A stretch of DNA of 64,000 nt from Gordonia aichiensis NBRC 108223 (GCF_000332975.1 NZ_BANR01000012.1:1-64000); one strand, 5' to 3'; shown: positions 27,105 through 36,694, numbered from the stretch's first letter. Notes: generated by a model not told the origin, from the sequence alone. Translations and numbers: made by a program.

Positions 27105-27614
27105 TCAGATATCGAGGCCACGGAGATATGCTGCCTGCCCCAGGTGCTTGGCATCGTCGTCGACGATGCTGACCAGGCGCACACCGAGCGTCACGGGGGG
27201 ATCCCAGTTGTCGTCGACGACGCGGTCGAGGTCGGAGTCCTCGAGCGTCATGAGGTAGGCGACGGACGCGTCGTGCGTGGCGTCGTAGTAGCCGAGTAGC
27301 TGGTCGGGTTCGGCCACCACGCGCCGTACCTCGTCGGGCGACTGCCCGTAGCCGGTGGCCTCCGGACCGAAAGGCAGCGCAAAACTTTCATACCAGCCGT
27401 CCCGGGTCCAGACCTGGTCGAATCCGGCGACATCGGCGATCTGGGCGTCCTGAACTCGCGTGAGGTGCCAGATCAGCCATGCGATGGTGTTGGCTCCCGG
27501 CGCCACGGCGAGGCCCAGGCGCTCTTCGTCGATTCCGTCGAGGACACCGTGTACACCCTCTTTGATGCGGGACAATCCGTCGAGGAGAACTTCCGAGGCG
27601 TTCATGCCAACCAT
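27105..27614 (-). CDS. DinB/DUF664-like protein (possible mycothiol-dependent enzyme)
   Basis: 169 residues from ATG 27614, chosen over ATG 27605 because AAAGGGG lies 7 nt upstream. The four-helix DinB-type fold is suggested by LLDGLSRIKEGVHGVLDGI, a metal-binding AWLIWHLTRVQD His and a late DDDAKHLGQAAYLRG His. Members in actinobacteria include mycothiol-dependent transferases and isomerases; the specific activity here is unknown. It is divergent from the LLM monooxygenase gene. Confidence 0.8.
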   Translation of the reverse strand: MVGMNASEVLLDGLSRIKEGVHGVLDGIDEERLGLAVAPGANTIAWLIWHLTRVQDAQIADVAGFDQVWTRDGWYESFALPFGPEATGYGQSPDEVRRVVAEPDQLLGYYDATHDASVAYLMTLEDSDLDRVVDDNWDPPVTLGVRLVSIVDDDAKHLGQAAYLRGLDI

Positions 27615-27683
27615 TCGTACCCCTTTGGCCCCCGGTGCGCACAAACCTGGCGCACCTGCCCGTCAGGCCGCACGATCAGCCGG

Positions 27684-29198
27684 GTGTCCGACAGCCATTC
27701 ACCTTTCGCACCGAACGCCACCAACTCACCGTCCACCACACGACGAGCCATCCGCTTCAACGCGTTCGATATGAACTGCGTCGCGCACCAGTCGCCCGGC
27801 CTCTGGCGTCATCCGGCTGACCGATCGTGGGACTACAACACACTCGACTACTGGGTCGGGCTCGCGCGACTGCTGGAGACAGGCGGATTCGACGGACTGT
27901 TCATCGCCGACGTCCTCGGCACCTACGACGTGTACGCGGGAACCGACGAGGCTGCGATCAGACAAGGCGCACAGATCCCTGTGAACGATCCACTGCTACT
28001 GGTCTCGGCGATGGCCTACGCGACCGAACACCTGGGATTCGGGATCACGACGGGTACCGGATTCGAGCATCCGTATCCGTTCGCGCGCCGATTGTCGACG
28101 CTCGACCACCTGACGAATGGCAGGATCGGCTGGAACGTGGTGACCGGTTACCTGCCCTCTGCCGCACGTAACCTTGGCGACGACGATCAACTCGCGCACG
28201 ACGATCGTTACGACCACGCAGACGAATACCTGACAGTGCTCTACAAGCTGTGGGAGGGCTCGTGGGAACGCGACGCCGTGCGTCGCGACCGGAGTTCGGG
28301 AGTGTTTGCCGATCCGTCGAAGGTGCACCACATCGGCCATCGCGGTGAGCGTTTCACCGTTCCCGGTATTCACTTGTCCGAGCCGTCGCCGCAGGGGTCG
28401 CCGGTCATCTATCAGGCCGGGGCCTCGCCACGCGGGCGACGATTCGCAGCGCAGAACGCCGAAGCCATCTTCGTCGGCGCACCCACCAAGAAGATCCTGC
28501 GCGACACCGTGGCCCGGATTCGTGACGAACTGGTTCTCGCCGGTCGCGACCCCTACGACGCGCGGATCTACACACTGCTCACGATCATCACCGACGCCAC
28601 GCCAGAGGCCGCGCGCGCCAAGGCGCAGGAGTATCAGCGGTTCGCCAGCGACGAGGGTTCGCTGGTGTTCATGTCGGGCTGGATGGGCATCGACCTGGCG
28701 TCGTATGACCTGGATGAACCGATCGGCAATGTGGAGAGCAATGCCATCCAGTCTGCCGTGGCGGCCTTTCAGCAGGCCTCCGACACCGGTGAGGCGTGGC
28801 GCGTTCGCGACATCGCGGCGTGGGGCGGCATCGGCGGGATGGGCCCCGTGCTCATCGGGTCCGGCGACGAGGTCGCCCAGGCTCTACTCGACTGGACTGC
28901 TGAGACCGACGTCGACGGCTTCAACCTCGCGTACGCGGTGACACCCGGCACGTTCTCGGACGTCATCACCCACGTGGTGCCTGCCCTGGAGAGACGAGGT
29001 GCCTACCGGCGCGAGTACGTGCCGGGAACGTTGCGCCACAAGCTGTTCGGACGGGGTGACCTCCTCCCCGACACTCATCGCGGGGCGTCGTACCGCGTAG
29101 GCGGAGTCGGCTCGACCATTGACGATTCCGTCCGAGGGGTGGCAGTACGCGATCTCGCCGACAAAGTGACGGCAACGGGCGGCGCCGCGAGGAGCTGA
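27684..29198 (+). CDS. NtaA/DmoA-type flavin-dependent monooxygenase
   Basis: About 504 residues from GTG 27684; this start is the best available but has no strong ribosome-binding site. Family features are IRFNAFDMNCVAHQSPGLWR, a long TIM barrel with LGFGITTGTGFEHPYPFARR, GRIGWNVVTGYLPSAARN and VIYQAGASPRGRRFAAQNAE. Relatives are FMNH2-dependent monooxygenases of nitrilotriacetate, dibenzothiophene sulfone and dimethyl sulfide metabolism, served by a separate flavin reductase. No reductase is adjacent. Role in sulfur or carbon scavenging is inferred. Confidence 0.85.
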   Translation: MSDSHSPFAPNATNSPSTTRRAIRFNAFDMNCVAHQSPGLWRHPADRSWDYNTLDYWVGLARLLETGGFDGLFIADVLGTYDVYAGTDEAAIRQGAQIPVNDPLLLVSAMAYATEHLGFGITTGTGFEHPYPFARRLSTLDHLTNGRIGWNVVTGYLPSAARNLGDDDQLAHDDRYDHADEYLTVLYKLWEGSWERDAVRRDRSSGVFADPSKVHHIGHRGERFTVPGIHLSEPSPQGSPVIYQAGASPRGRRFAAQNAEAIFVGAPTKKILRDTVARIRDELVLAGRDPYDARIYTLLTIITDATPEAARAKAQEYQRFASDEGSLVFMSGWMGIDLASYDLDEPIGNVESNAIQSAVAAFQQASDTGEAWRVRDIAAWGGIGGMGPVLIGSGDEVAQALLDWTAETDVDGFNLAYAVTPGTFSDVITHVVPALERRGAYRREYVPGTLRHKLFGRGDLLPDTHRGASYRVGGVGSTIDDSVRGVAVRDLADKVTATGGAARS

Positions 29199-29218
29199 CT
29201 CGCCGCTATGGTGGCGGG

Positions 29219-30661
29219 GTGAGTCGCGATCCCGGACCCCGCCGCCCGCACAGCGGACATTCGCACACCCATTCGTTGTCGGAGATCCCGGCCGCACTGT
29301 CTCCGCTAGCCCGACGGTTCGTCGTCATCACCCTGACACTTGCCGGGATCCTTGTCGTCATCGGCATGATCGTCCTCTGGCCGTCGGGCGGAAAGCACCC
29401 GATTCCCCCGCAGTTCCGTGGGGCCGACGGCGGGGCGATCACCACTGTCTCGGGCACGGTGGTCGGTCAATCACGTGGGCCGTGCCTCAACCAACTCGTG
29501 GGCATCGCACAGGATTCGCCCGACTTCGGCACGACACCCACACCGAACGGGCCGTGCATCGAGAACACTGTCAAGCTCGAATCAGGAAGCGACTCAGGCA
29601 AATACACGTTGCTGGAGATTCCGACGAATCGGGCGCAGGCAGGCAGTGGTCCGGATACCGTCACCCCCGACCCGTCGACGCTCGACAATCCGCAGCCCGG
29701 CCAGCCGTCGCTGACAACCGGCGACGGCATCCGGTTGAGCACCGTACCGGGCCCCGACGGCGCTCCCCGCTACACGTTCTTCGACTTCTCGCGCGGGATA
29801 CCGACGCTGATCTGGGCGCTGCTGTTCGTCGGCGCCGTCGTGCTGGTTGCGGCCTGGCGTGGCCTACGGTCGATCGTCGGTCTCGTCTTCGCCTTCGCCG
29901 TCCTTGGCGTCTTCACGTTGCCCGCCATCCTCGACGGCGAGTCGCCTGTCGCGGTGGCAGTGGTGTCGGCGGCCGCGATTCTGTTCGTCGTCCTGTACCT
30001 CGCTCACGGCATCAGTCTTCGAACGAGTTCGGCGCTGCTGGGTACGTTGAGCTCACTCGTCCTCGCCGGTGTGTTGAGCTGGCTGGCGATCAGGACCATG
30101 CACCTCACCGGACTCTCCGGCGACCAGACCACGAACTTGCAGGTCTACCAGGGCAGCATCTCGATCAGCGGCCTGCTGCTCGCCGGATTCATCATCGGCA
30201 CGCTCGGCGTCCTCAACGACGTGACCATCACGCAGGCGTCGGCGGCGTTCGAACTGGCGGGCGCCGGGGAGCCGACCCGCCTCGCAACGTTCCGTGCCGC
30301 GATGCGCGTCGGGCGCGATCACATCGCGAGTACCGTCTACACCCTTGTTTTCGCGTACGCGGGTAGTGCCCTACCGCTGTTGTTGCTCTTCTCGGTTGCA
30401 CGACAGCCGTTCTCGTCACTTCTGACCACCGACGCCGTCGCTGTCGAACTCGCCCGCGCTTTCGTGGGCGGTATCGCCATCGCACTGTCGGTCCCATTGA
30501 CCACCGCCATCGCCGCCGCGCTCACTCATCCGTCGCGCAGCACAGATGAACCGGCTGCTGCGGGTTCAGAAGGGCAGGCGACAGTGCCTGTGCAGCGAAC
30601 CGAACGACGACCCTCCGCTGCCCCGGCGCCCCGTCCCGGACGCCACTCGATGCCCGACTGA
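29219..30661 (+). CDS. YibE/F family membrane protein
   Basis: 480 residues from GTG 29219. A His-rich N-terminus (HSGHSHTHS), one membrane helix near 34-55, an extracytoplasmic domain of about 140 residues, then seven or so hydrophobic helices with the YibE/F signature LRSIVGLVFAFAVLGVFTLPAIL and GTLGVLNDVTITQASAAFEL. It ends in a Pro/Arg-rich tail. Function of the family is not established; bacteriocin-linked transport has been suggested for relatives. Confidence 0.85.
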   Translation: MSRDPGPRRPHSGHSHTHSLSEIPAALSPLARRFVVITLTLAGILVVIGMIVLWPSGGKHPIPPQFRGADGGAITTVSGTVVGQSRGPCLNQLVGIAQDSPDFGTTPTPNGPCIENTVKLESGSDSGKYTLLEIPTNRAQAGSGPDTVTPDPSTLDNPQPGQPSLTTGDGIRLSTVPGPDGAPRYTFFDFSRGIPTLIWALLFVGAVVLVAAWRGLRSIVGLVFAFAVLGVFTLPAILDGESPVAVAVVSAAAILFVVLYLAHGISLRTSSALLGTLSSLVLAGVLSWLAIRTMHLTGLSGDQTTNLQVYQGSISISGLLLAGFIIGTLGVLNDVTITQASAAFELAGAGEPTRLATFRAAMRVGRDHIASTVYTLVFAYAGSALPLLLLFSVARQPFSSLLTTDAVAVELARAFVGGIAIALSVPLTTAIAAALTHPSRSTDEPAAAGSEGQATVPVQRTERRPSAAPAPRPGRHSMPD

Positions 30662-30695
30662 GGAGTGCTGCATCGATGGCCGGTGGTCACACAGG

Positions 30696-31598
30696 TCACA
30701 CAGGGGCGCACTTCCCAGCCGGGATCGAGGTGAAGTTTCGTCCCAACCACTCGCCGACCCTCGTCAGCATCTTGGTACCGTCCTCGAACGTGCCGCTTGT
30801 CGGCCGAGCCGCCATCGCCACGGCTACTTCGCCCTGATCGGTCGAGATGAGACCGAGCTGACGCACCAGATACCCCGGCGCCGTGTCGGTGGCCGGCCCC
30901 CAACCGCCCTTCACCGCGGTGACGGCGTGGCGCTTGGGACCGAGATCTGCGATACCCCACCGCTGATTCGGGGCAACCGAACCCATGTGATCGAGGATGT
31001 TCTTGGTGTTCGGCATGCACGGAAGATGCGCACCGAAACGTGCTTGGTCGGCCAGTGCCCATTGCGTGTAGCCCGGGTACGAACGCGGAGTGTCGATCTC
31101 CGAACTCACCCGAGTCGTCACGTCATGGCCCTCGCGGAGGACCGCCGTCACCGCATCGACCGATCTCTTTCCACCGCCGAGGGATCCCCAGAGGTCGCCC
31201 GCCGCGTCGTTGTCGGAGAACGTGATCGCCTTGTCTTCCTTGACCAGTACCGCTGCGCCGTTCTTCCGCTCGGCGGCCAGCGCGACCGGGACCTTCATCG
31301 TCGACCACGCGCGGCCTGTCTTCAGCGATCCGAAGGACTGCGCGACATCGGCCCCGACGGGCACGAGTGCTACGCCGACCTTCCCCGGAATCGCCTTCCG
31401 AATCGACTTCTCAGCGACCGACCAACTGTCGGAGAGCCTCTTGGCGGGAGGTACCGGCGGGCGCAGCCACGTCGCAATCGGTTCGGGTAGCGGCGGCAGG
31501 CGAAAGGGCGGCGGTGCGGCCTGCGCTCCCCCGGCTCCCAGCACGATCGCTGCCACGGCAACGACGAACACCACGGCCGCACGTCGAATCAAAGTCAC
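30696..31598 (-). CDS. Secreted beta-lactamase-fold serine hydrolase (class A/PBP-like), paralogue 1
   Basis: 300 residues from GTG 31598, chosen because AGAGGGG lies 6 nt upstream; another in-frame GTG is at 31616. The signal peptide ends near GGAQA-APPPF. Active-site motifs are SxxK as Ser99-TMK102 (AWSTMKVP), SDN at 128-130 (FSDNDAAG) and KGG (TAVKGGWGP) in place of KTG. It resembles class A beta-lactamase-related proteins of mycobacteria more than true penicillinases. A close paralogue lies at 35795-36694. Confidence 0.82.
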   Translation of the reverse strand: MTLIRRAAVVFVVAVAAIVLGAGGAQAAPPPFRLPPLPEPIATWLRPPVPPAKRLSDSWSVAEKSIRKAIPGKVGVALVPVGADVAQSFGSLKTGRAWSTMKVPVALAAERKNGAAVLVKEDKAITFSDNDAAGDLWGSLGGGKRSVDAVTAVLREGHDVTTRVSSEIDTPRSYPGYTQWALADQARFGAHLPCMPNTKNILDHMGSVAPNQRWGIADLGPKRHAVTAVKGGWGPATDTAPGYLVRQLGLISTDQGEVAVAMAARPTSGTFEDGTKMLTRVGEWLGRNFTSIPAGKCAPV

Positions 31599-31654
31599 AT
31601 CTGCCCCTCTAGTCACTTGAGTAACAGACGTTACGTCTCTGCCGACGAGGATGC

Positions 31655-31669
31655 GACGCCAGGGGCGTC
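31655..31669 (-). terminator. Small hairpin after the FAAL gene
   Basis: GACGCC-AGG-GGCGTC, a perfect 6-bp stem 33 bp downstream of the acyl-AMP ligase stop. It is weak by itself and could instead be part of the promoter of the serine hydrolase gene, which also has GTAAC-AGAC-GTTAC at 31621-31634. Confidence 0.35.
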
Positions 31670-31701
31670 ACAACTCTGTCACGCCGACCGCATTGTGAAT
31701 G

Positions 31702-33552
31702 TCAGCCCTGACGCACTGCAGCACTACCCGACGCGACCGCCAGCCGCACCAACTCCGCACCGGCGACCGCCTTCTCGAGTTCCTTGGCTCGCGCGACGTC
31801 GGCAGCAGCCGAAGAGGTCTGCCACGCTCGAACACTCGACAGAGCGTCGTCGAGGAACAACTCACGGCATCGACCACGTTGAATCTTCCCACTCGATGTA
31901 GTCGGGATCGATCGCGGTTCGACGAGGAAGACAGAATGCGGGTCGAGACCGTAGTGCTCGATGATCTCGGTGCGGACGGCCTCGATGATGCCGTCAAGGG
32001 TGCACTTGTCGAGGACGTTCCCCTGGCCCTGATCAACCTCGACCTCCTGGACGATGACGAGCCGTTCTTCGGCACGCAGTCCGGGAGTGAACGCGAAGGC
32101 CGCTCCCCTACCGGCCGACAGAGCCGCGTGACATCCCTGCACGGTGAACTCGATGTCGTTGGGGTAGTGGTTGCCGCCGCGGATCACGATGAGATCCTTG
32201 CAGCGCCCGGTGACGAACAGTTCGCCGTCATGCAGGAAGCCGAGGTCACCGGTACGCAGGAAATGTCCTTCGGCACTGTCAGCGATCACAGCACGGAAGG
32301 CGTGGTCGGTCTCCTCGGGTCGACGCCAATACCCGGCGCCGACGCTCGTTCCCGCGCACCAGATCTCACCGATCTCACCCTGCCGGCACCGCATGCGTGT
32401 CACCGGGTCGACGATCTCGACTTCGCCGGCCTGAGGCACGCCGCATCCGACAACCGCCATCGAGCATGCCGGATCACAACTTTCGACAACCTTGCCTTCT
32501 GTGAGCGACTCGCGATCGAGATGCAGGGCATGCGGCGGCGTCGACGTGTGACACCCGGATACCAAGAGCGTCGCTTCCGCCAATCCGTACACCGCAGAAA
32601 AGCACTCGGCCGTAAAGCCCGCGGGCGCGAAGGCGTCGGCAAACCGTTGCAGCGTCGACTCCTGCACCGGCTCGGCGCCGTTCATCGCCGTACGTACGCG
32701 CGAAAGGTCGAGTGCCGCTCGCTGTTCTGGCGTGCTGTGCTGGATACACAACTCGTAGGCGAAGTTCGGTGCCACCGTATACGTTGCCCCACAACGTGAT
32801 AGCAATTCCATCCACGCCATCGGTCGTTTGATGAACGCTGTCGGCGACATGAAGTGGGCAGTACAGCCCAGGTAGATCATCGACAACACTCCGCCGATCA
32901 GGCCCATGTCGTGGTGCGAGGGAAGCCAGAACGCGCCCACGTCGGAGTCACTGCTGTTCCACGACGCACGGATCGCCTCCATGTTGCGCATGAGGTTCTC
33001 ATGAGTGAGGACAACACCTTTCGGGCTCGTGGTCGAGCCGGAGGTGTACTGGATCATCGCGATGGTCGTGGCATCGATGTCCGGGGCGACCCAATCCTCA
33101 GCGTCGGCGGACACCGCGTCCATCAGGCCCCAGACCAGATCTCCGCCCTCGCCCAACGTGTCGAGCATGGTCTTGATGCCGGGCTGCGTTTCCGACACTC
33201 CCAGAGCGAATCGAGCACGCGCATCAGGCACGACCGACGACAGGCGCGGCGCCAAGCGCTCATGCACGGGTACCGCCACCGCTCCCGCATAGACGCAGCC
33301 GAAAAACCCTGCGATGTGGTCCAATCCGGGCCTGCACAGCACCAACACCCGCTCGCCCCTGGCACCCTGTCGCTGGAGTTCAGCAGCGATCGCTCGCGCC
33401 CTGGTGTCGAGGTCACCGAACGTCATCTCGCTCGATCGGACACCGTCGCCTTCGTAGGAGAAGGCGAACGCCACCTTGTCCTCGTACCGCTCGGCACGCT
33501 GCCGAAGCAGTTCGAGCAGGGTGTCTTCGGCGAGTTTTGCGTGCTTGGGCAT
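31702..33552 (-). CDS. Fatty-acyl-AMP ligase (FAAL, FadD32-like family)
   Basis: 616 residues from ATG 33552 (GAAGGTGG upstream). The adenylation motif is IQYTSGSTTSPKGVVLTH, with FAAL features WLPSHHDMGLIGGVL, CFSAVYGLAEATLLVSG and the C-terminal PTTSSGKIQRGRCRELFL. FAALs convert fatty acids to acyl-adenylates and hand them to an ACP or polyketide synthase for lipid assembly, rather than to CoA. No polyketide synthase or carrier protein is adjacent, so the acceptor must be elsewhere. It is divergent from the GjpA-like porin gene. Confidence 0.88.
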   Translation of the reverse strand: MPKHAKLAEDTLLELLRQRAERYEDKVAFAFSYEGDGVRSSEMTFGDLDTRARAIAAELQRQGARGERVLVLCRPGLDHIAGFFGCVYAGAVAVPVHERLAPRLSSVVPDARARFALGVSETQPGIKTMLDTLGEGGDLVWGLMDAVSADAEDWVAPDIDATTIAMIQYTSGSTTSPKGVVLTHENLMRNMEAIRASWNSSDSDVGAFWLPSHHDMGLIGGVLSMIYLGCTAHFMSPTAFIKRPMAWMELLSRCGATYTVAPNFAYELCIQHSTPEQRAALDLSRVRTAMNGAEPVQESTLQRFADAFAPAGFTAECFSAVYGLAEATLLVSGCHTSTPPHALHLDRESLTEGKVVESCDPACSMAVVGCGVPQAGEVEIVDPVTRMRCRQGEIGEIWCAGTSVGAGYWRRPEETDHAFRAVIADSAEGHFLRTGDLGFLHDGELFVTGRCKDLIVIRGGNHYPNDIEFTVQGCHAALSAGRGAAFAFTPGLRAEERLVIVQEVEVDQGQGNVLDKCTLDGIIEAVRTEIIEHYGLDPHSVFLVEPRSIPTTSSGKIQRGRCRELFLDDALSSVRAWQTSSAAADVARAKELEKAVAGAELVRLAVASGSAAVRQG

Positions 33553-33940
33553 CGGCCACCTTCATCGATCGGGATCTCGGTACCGCGACTCGTGGCACCG
33601 TGAGACGACTCGTCGCGTACCCGGGGCATGGCGTGGAGTCGTCGCGCACCGACGGACGCTACCCGAGAATCACCCCCGTGAGTGGACGATTTGTCAGGTT
33701 CTGTAATCGCGTAAGACCGACGAGCGCGTGCTCGAACGGAAGGATCGCGCATCGTAAACGACGCACTTCGAGCGTGCGATTACCGCCTGAACTGCGCGTT
33801 TAATTATGTCAAAACACTCAGAATCCACACTTAATCGTTTGTGCACGAAAGGAAATTTCTCGAAACGGACATCTCTCAGCTTCGTCTGGTTCTACGTTCA
33901 GACAGCACTCAAGTTCTTGCACATGTTCAGAGGAGAGTCC
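33553..33940. promoter_or_regulatory. Long divergent control region upstream of the porin gene
   Basis: 388 bp between the FAAL gene (-) and the porin gene (+). The right half is noticeably more AT-rich than its surroundings (GTTTAATTATGTC near 33800), which suits a strong porin promoter with a 5' leader. A short CGCAC-N7-GTGCG repeat lies near 33762. I saw no RNA gene or coding frame I can support. Confidence 0.5.
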
Positions 33941-35668
33941 GTGCAGCGTTCAGCTCCCATCGCCCTTCAGGGCGATATCGAAGTCCCGAAGAAGCCGTCC
34001 CGCACGTGGGTTGCGGCCGGCGTCGCCCTCGCCGGGGCGAGCATCCTGGCGGTCGCACCAGGTGTCCACTCCGAAGTGCCCACCGCGTACAAGGCGACTG
34101 AGGCGACCGTCCGTCTCGCTGCCGATTGGAAACCACTCGAGCCCTACATCGATGCGTTCAACACAGCGTCCGAAAACGCTTCGACGTTGGCGGACAACTT
34201 CTTTCTCGCTCCGGGCCTTCCGCTCCAGCAGGTCATCGCGAATCAGGCGCGCTATCTCAACGAGGTCCTCAACGATCCGTCCAAGGCTGATGATGTGCTC
34301 GAGAAGATGCGGGCAAACCTGGACGCCGTGATCGCCGGAGTAACCGGTATCGGTGCCAGCGGCGCCACGCTCGACACCATGAAGAACCACAGCGTGGACC
34401 TCATGCACGGACTCGCCCTCAGCCTGTTGCCGACGTTCCTACCGGCCGACGGCGCGATCGACGCGGACACAATTACTGCAGTGATCAACGTACTGGCATC
34501 GCCGATGAGTGGCGTTCTCATGGGGTTGATCGGGCCCGTGGTCAGCCCGGCAGTAGCGGTTCTCAACAGTGGAATTGCCATCGCTGCGGCGATTCAAGCG
34601 GGCGATCCGGACGCGGTGTTCTCCGATGTGTTCTCCGCACCCGCCGACGTGCTCGGCGCTGTCTTCAATGGCGCCACATTGGATCTCACCGCACTCACTC
34701 CGCTGATCAACGACGCCGGCCTCATGGGCGACACCAAACTCAACTCCCTCGACATTGCATTCGGTGGGCTGTTCACGCCTGGTTCGATCGGCCAGAACTC
34801 TTACGAGGGCCCTGACGGTACCGAGATCACTGCCCCTGGCGGCTCTATCTTCAACAGCATCGGGCTTGGCATCGATCTCAACGGAGTTCCGCTAACCATT
34901 GATGGCGAAGCTGTGGGGCCGATCGGCGCATTGCAGGGTGTCGGTCAGACAGTTGGCGCGCTCCTCGGCGACGGCTGGGATGGCAAGAACGGCAAGGCCC
35001 TCCCACCCCTGGCGGGAGTCCAGTTCCCGACAATCAGCGACGAAGCGCCTGCCAACTGGGCCGCAGCCATCGAGAAACTGGCAAACACCCTGCTCGGTCA
35101 CAAGGATTCGTCAGCGTCGGGGTCTACGGCCGACAACACGGACACCGACAAGGCAAGTACCGATAACGCGAACTCCGACAAGTCGGCCGCTTCGGCTGTG
35201 ACGGCGACGACCGTGCAAGGCGAGTCCGCCGAGACGGTGGAGGCCCGCGAAGAATCGGCCGGTACGGCCCAAACATCCTCTGTCACAACAGAAGAATCCG
35301 AAGCAAGCCAACAGGACTCCGCCGTTCAGACGGCCGGCGCCTCGACTGCAGCAACGGAATCGTCGACAGCAGACACATCGCCGACAACTCCATCGACGAT
35401 GTCGACGGAAGAGTCCTCGGCACCGACGACGACCGCCGGAGAGAAGTCGGCTGGCGGGTCAGAGCCGTCGACCTCCTCGGCGGCAGGCGCTTCATCGACC
35501 TCGGGTTCGGCCACCGAAGCCGCATCGACGGACACATCGGATTCCAGCGGAGAGGCATCCGCGACGTCGGCAGGTGCCTCGTCGAGCTCACCATCCGGCT
35601 CGACGTCGTCCGCTGGCTCGACGTCGTCCTCCTCCAGCGGTTCGGGGACCTCGTCCACGACGAGCTAG
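33941..35668 (+). CDS. gjpA: GjpA-like outer-membrane porin with long Ser/Thr-rich tail
   Basis: 575 residues from GTG 33941, chosen because AGAGGAGAG precedes it; the frame is open further upstream. The N-terminus MQRSAPIALQGDIEVPKKPS, a hydrophobic segment at 27-46 and the WKPLEPYIDAFNTASENASTL / QVIANQARYLNEVL repeats of small helices match what I recall of Gordonia GjpA porins. After about residue 388 comes a 188-residue low-complexity tail rich in Ser, Thr, Ala, Glu and Asp, without Cys or aromatic residues. It is probably exported to the mycolate layer. Family confidence is moderate, and the tail looks like a stalk or wall-spanning extension. Confidence 0.65.
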   Translation: MQRSAPIALQGDIEVPKKPSRTWVAAGVALAGASILAVAPGVHSEVPTAYKATEATVRLAADWKPLEPYIDAFNTASENASTLADNFFLAPGLPLQQVIANQARYLNEVLNDPSKADDVLEKMRANLDAVIAGVTGIGASGATLDTMKNHSVDLMHGLALSLLPTFLPADGAIDADTITAVINVLASPMSGVLMGLIGPVVSPAVAVLNSGIAIAAAIQAGDPDAVFSDVFSAPADVLGAVFNGATLDLTALTPLINDAGLMGDTKLNSLDIAFGGLFTPGSIGQNSYEGPDGTEITAPGGSIFNSIGLGIDLNGVPLTIDGEAVGPIGALQGVGQTVGALLGDGWDGKNGKALPPLAGVQFPTISDEAPANWAAAIEKLANTLLGHKDSSASGSTADNTDTDKASTDNANSDKSAASAVTATTVQGESAETVEAREESAGTAQTSSVTTEESEASQQDSAVQTAGASTAATESSTADTSPTTPSTMSTEESSAPTTTAGEKSAGGSEPSTSSAAGASSTSGSATEAASTDTSDSSGEASATSAGASSSSPSGSTSSAGSTSSSSSGSGTSSTTS

Positions 35669-35691
35669 GACGCACGTTCCGACTCGGGATG

Positions 35692-35733
35692 ACCAGGGGC
35701 GTCGGATTCGATCACGAATTCGACGCCTCTGGT
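35692..35733. terminator. Strong bidirectional terminator
   Basis: 19-bp stem (ACCAGGGGCGTCGGATTCG against its near-complement, two G-U pairs) with an ATCA loop, between the convergent porin gene (+) and serine hydrolase gene (-). Confidence 0.8.
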
Positions 35734-35794
35734 CTTGCCGTCGATCCTTCTTCCGCACAATTGATCCCGGATTATCAACACTGGTCTCGTGCTG

Positions 35795-36694
35795 TCAACA
35801 CCGTCCTCGAGGAAGTCGTGCGATGTTGCGATCGAGCCAGGTGCCGACGGCGTCGAGCCCGGCGATGCCCGCAGACATCGAACCGGCAGCGGCGCTCATC
35901 ACGACTGCGGTCTGCCCACCGTCGGCGAACGTGAGGAGTCCGATCTGTCTGACCAGGTACGAGCCGTCGGTACCCGGCCCCCAACCGCCCTTCACCGCGG
36001 TAGCTGCAGGCTTCGACATCACCTCGACGCCCCACTGTTGATTACCCGCGACCTGTCCCATCAGCGAGACGACGTGCGCTGCCCCCGGCATGCAGGGCAG
36101 ATGTGCGGTGAACGTCGCAGCGGCGGGCAGTGACCACACCGTCTGCCCGAACACCGTGTATCCCGCGCGCATCCTCTGCGCCGGTACCGTCGACCGGTCG
36201 TCACCGCCCTCCCGCAGAACTGCGGTGACCTTTCGTGCCGCGACGGCGTCACTCCCCAGAGAAGACCACAGCGACTCGGCTGAGCCGTTGTCAGAATTGA
36301 TGATCGCGGTCGACTCGGCAGACGACGGCCCGTTCTCGCGCTCGGCCGCGACGGCCAGCGGAACCTTGATGGTCGACCACGCCACTCGAGGCGTGTTGTC
36401 GCCCAACATGATCGGTTCGGCGCCGCGCGAACCGACAGGCGCGATCGCGACACCGAGGGGCATACCCACCTGCGCGGCAACACCCCGGAAGCCCCGTGCC
36501 AGCGGCTCGGAAGCCACAGCGCTCGATGATGCGGGCCGAGAGGGCGACGAGGTTGTCGTCGACCCGGTGACCGTCACGGTAACGGGGGTGACCCGGCCGT
36601 TCTCGCGGCCAGCCGCCGAACAACTCGTGGCTCCCAGCACGCACACGGCTGCCAGCGCCGCCACGCCGATCAGCCCACGCCGATCAGTAGACAT
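35795..36694 (-). CDS. Beta-lactamase-fold serine hydrolase lipoprotein, paralogue 2
   Basis: 299 residues from ATG 36694. A signal with possible lipobox (LGATSC, Cys25) is followed by a Thr/Ser-rich linker and a catalytic domain. Motifs are Ser107-TIK110 (AWSTIKVP), SDN at 134-136 and TAVKGGWGPGTD (KGG in place of KTG). It shares the HLPCMP, NQ.WG and SYLVRQIGLL segments with the protein at 30696-31598, so the two are paralogues. Its start overlaps the preceding gene's stop by 11 nt, making a two-gene operon. Confidence 0.82.
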   Translation of the reverse strand: MSTDRRGLIGVAALAAVCVLGATSCSAAGRENGRVTPVTVTVTGSTTTSSPSRPASSSAVASEPLARGFRGVAAQVGMPLGVAIAPVGSRGAEPIMLGDNTPRVAWSTIKVPLAVAAERENGPSSAESTAIINSDNGSAESLWSSLGSDAVAARKVTAVLREGGDDRSTVPAQRMRAGYTVFGQTVWSLPAAATFTAHLPCMPGAAHVVSLMGQVAGNQQWGVEVMSKPAATAVKGGWGPGTDGSYLVRQIGLLTFADGGQTAVVMSAAAGSMSAGIAGLDAVGTWLDRNIARLPRGRC

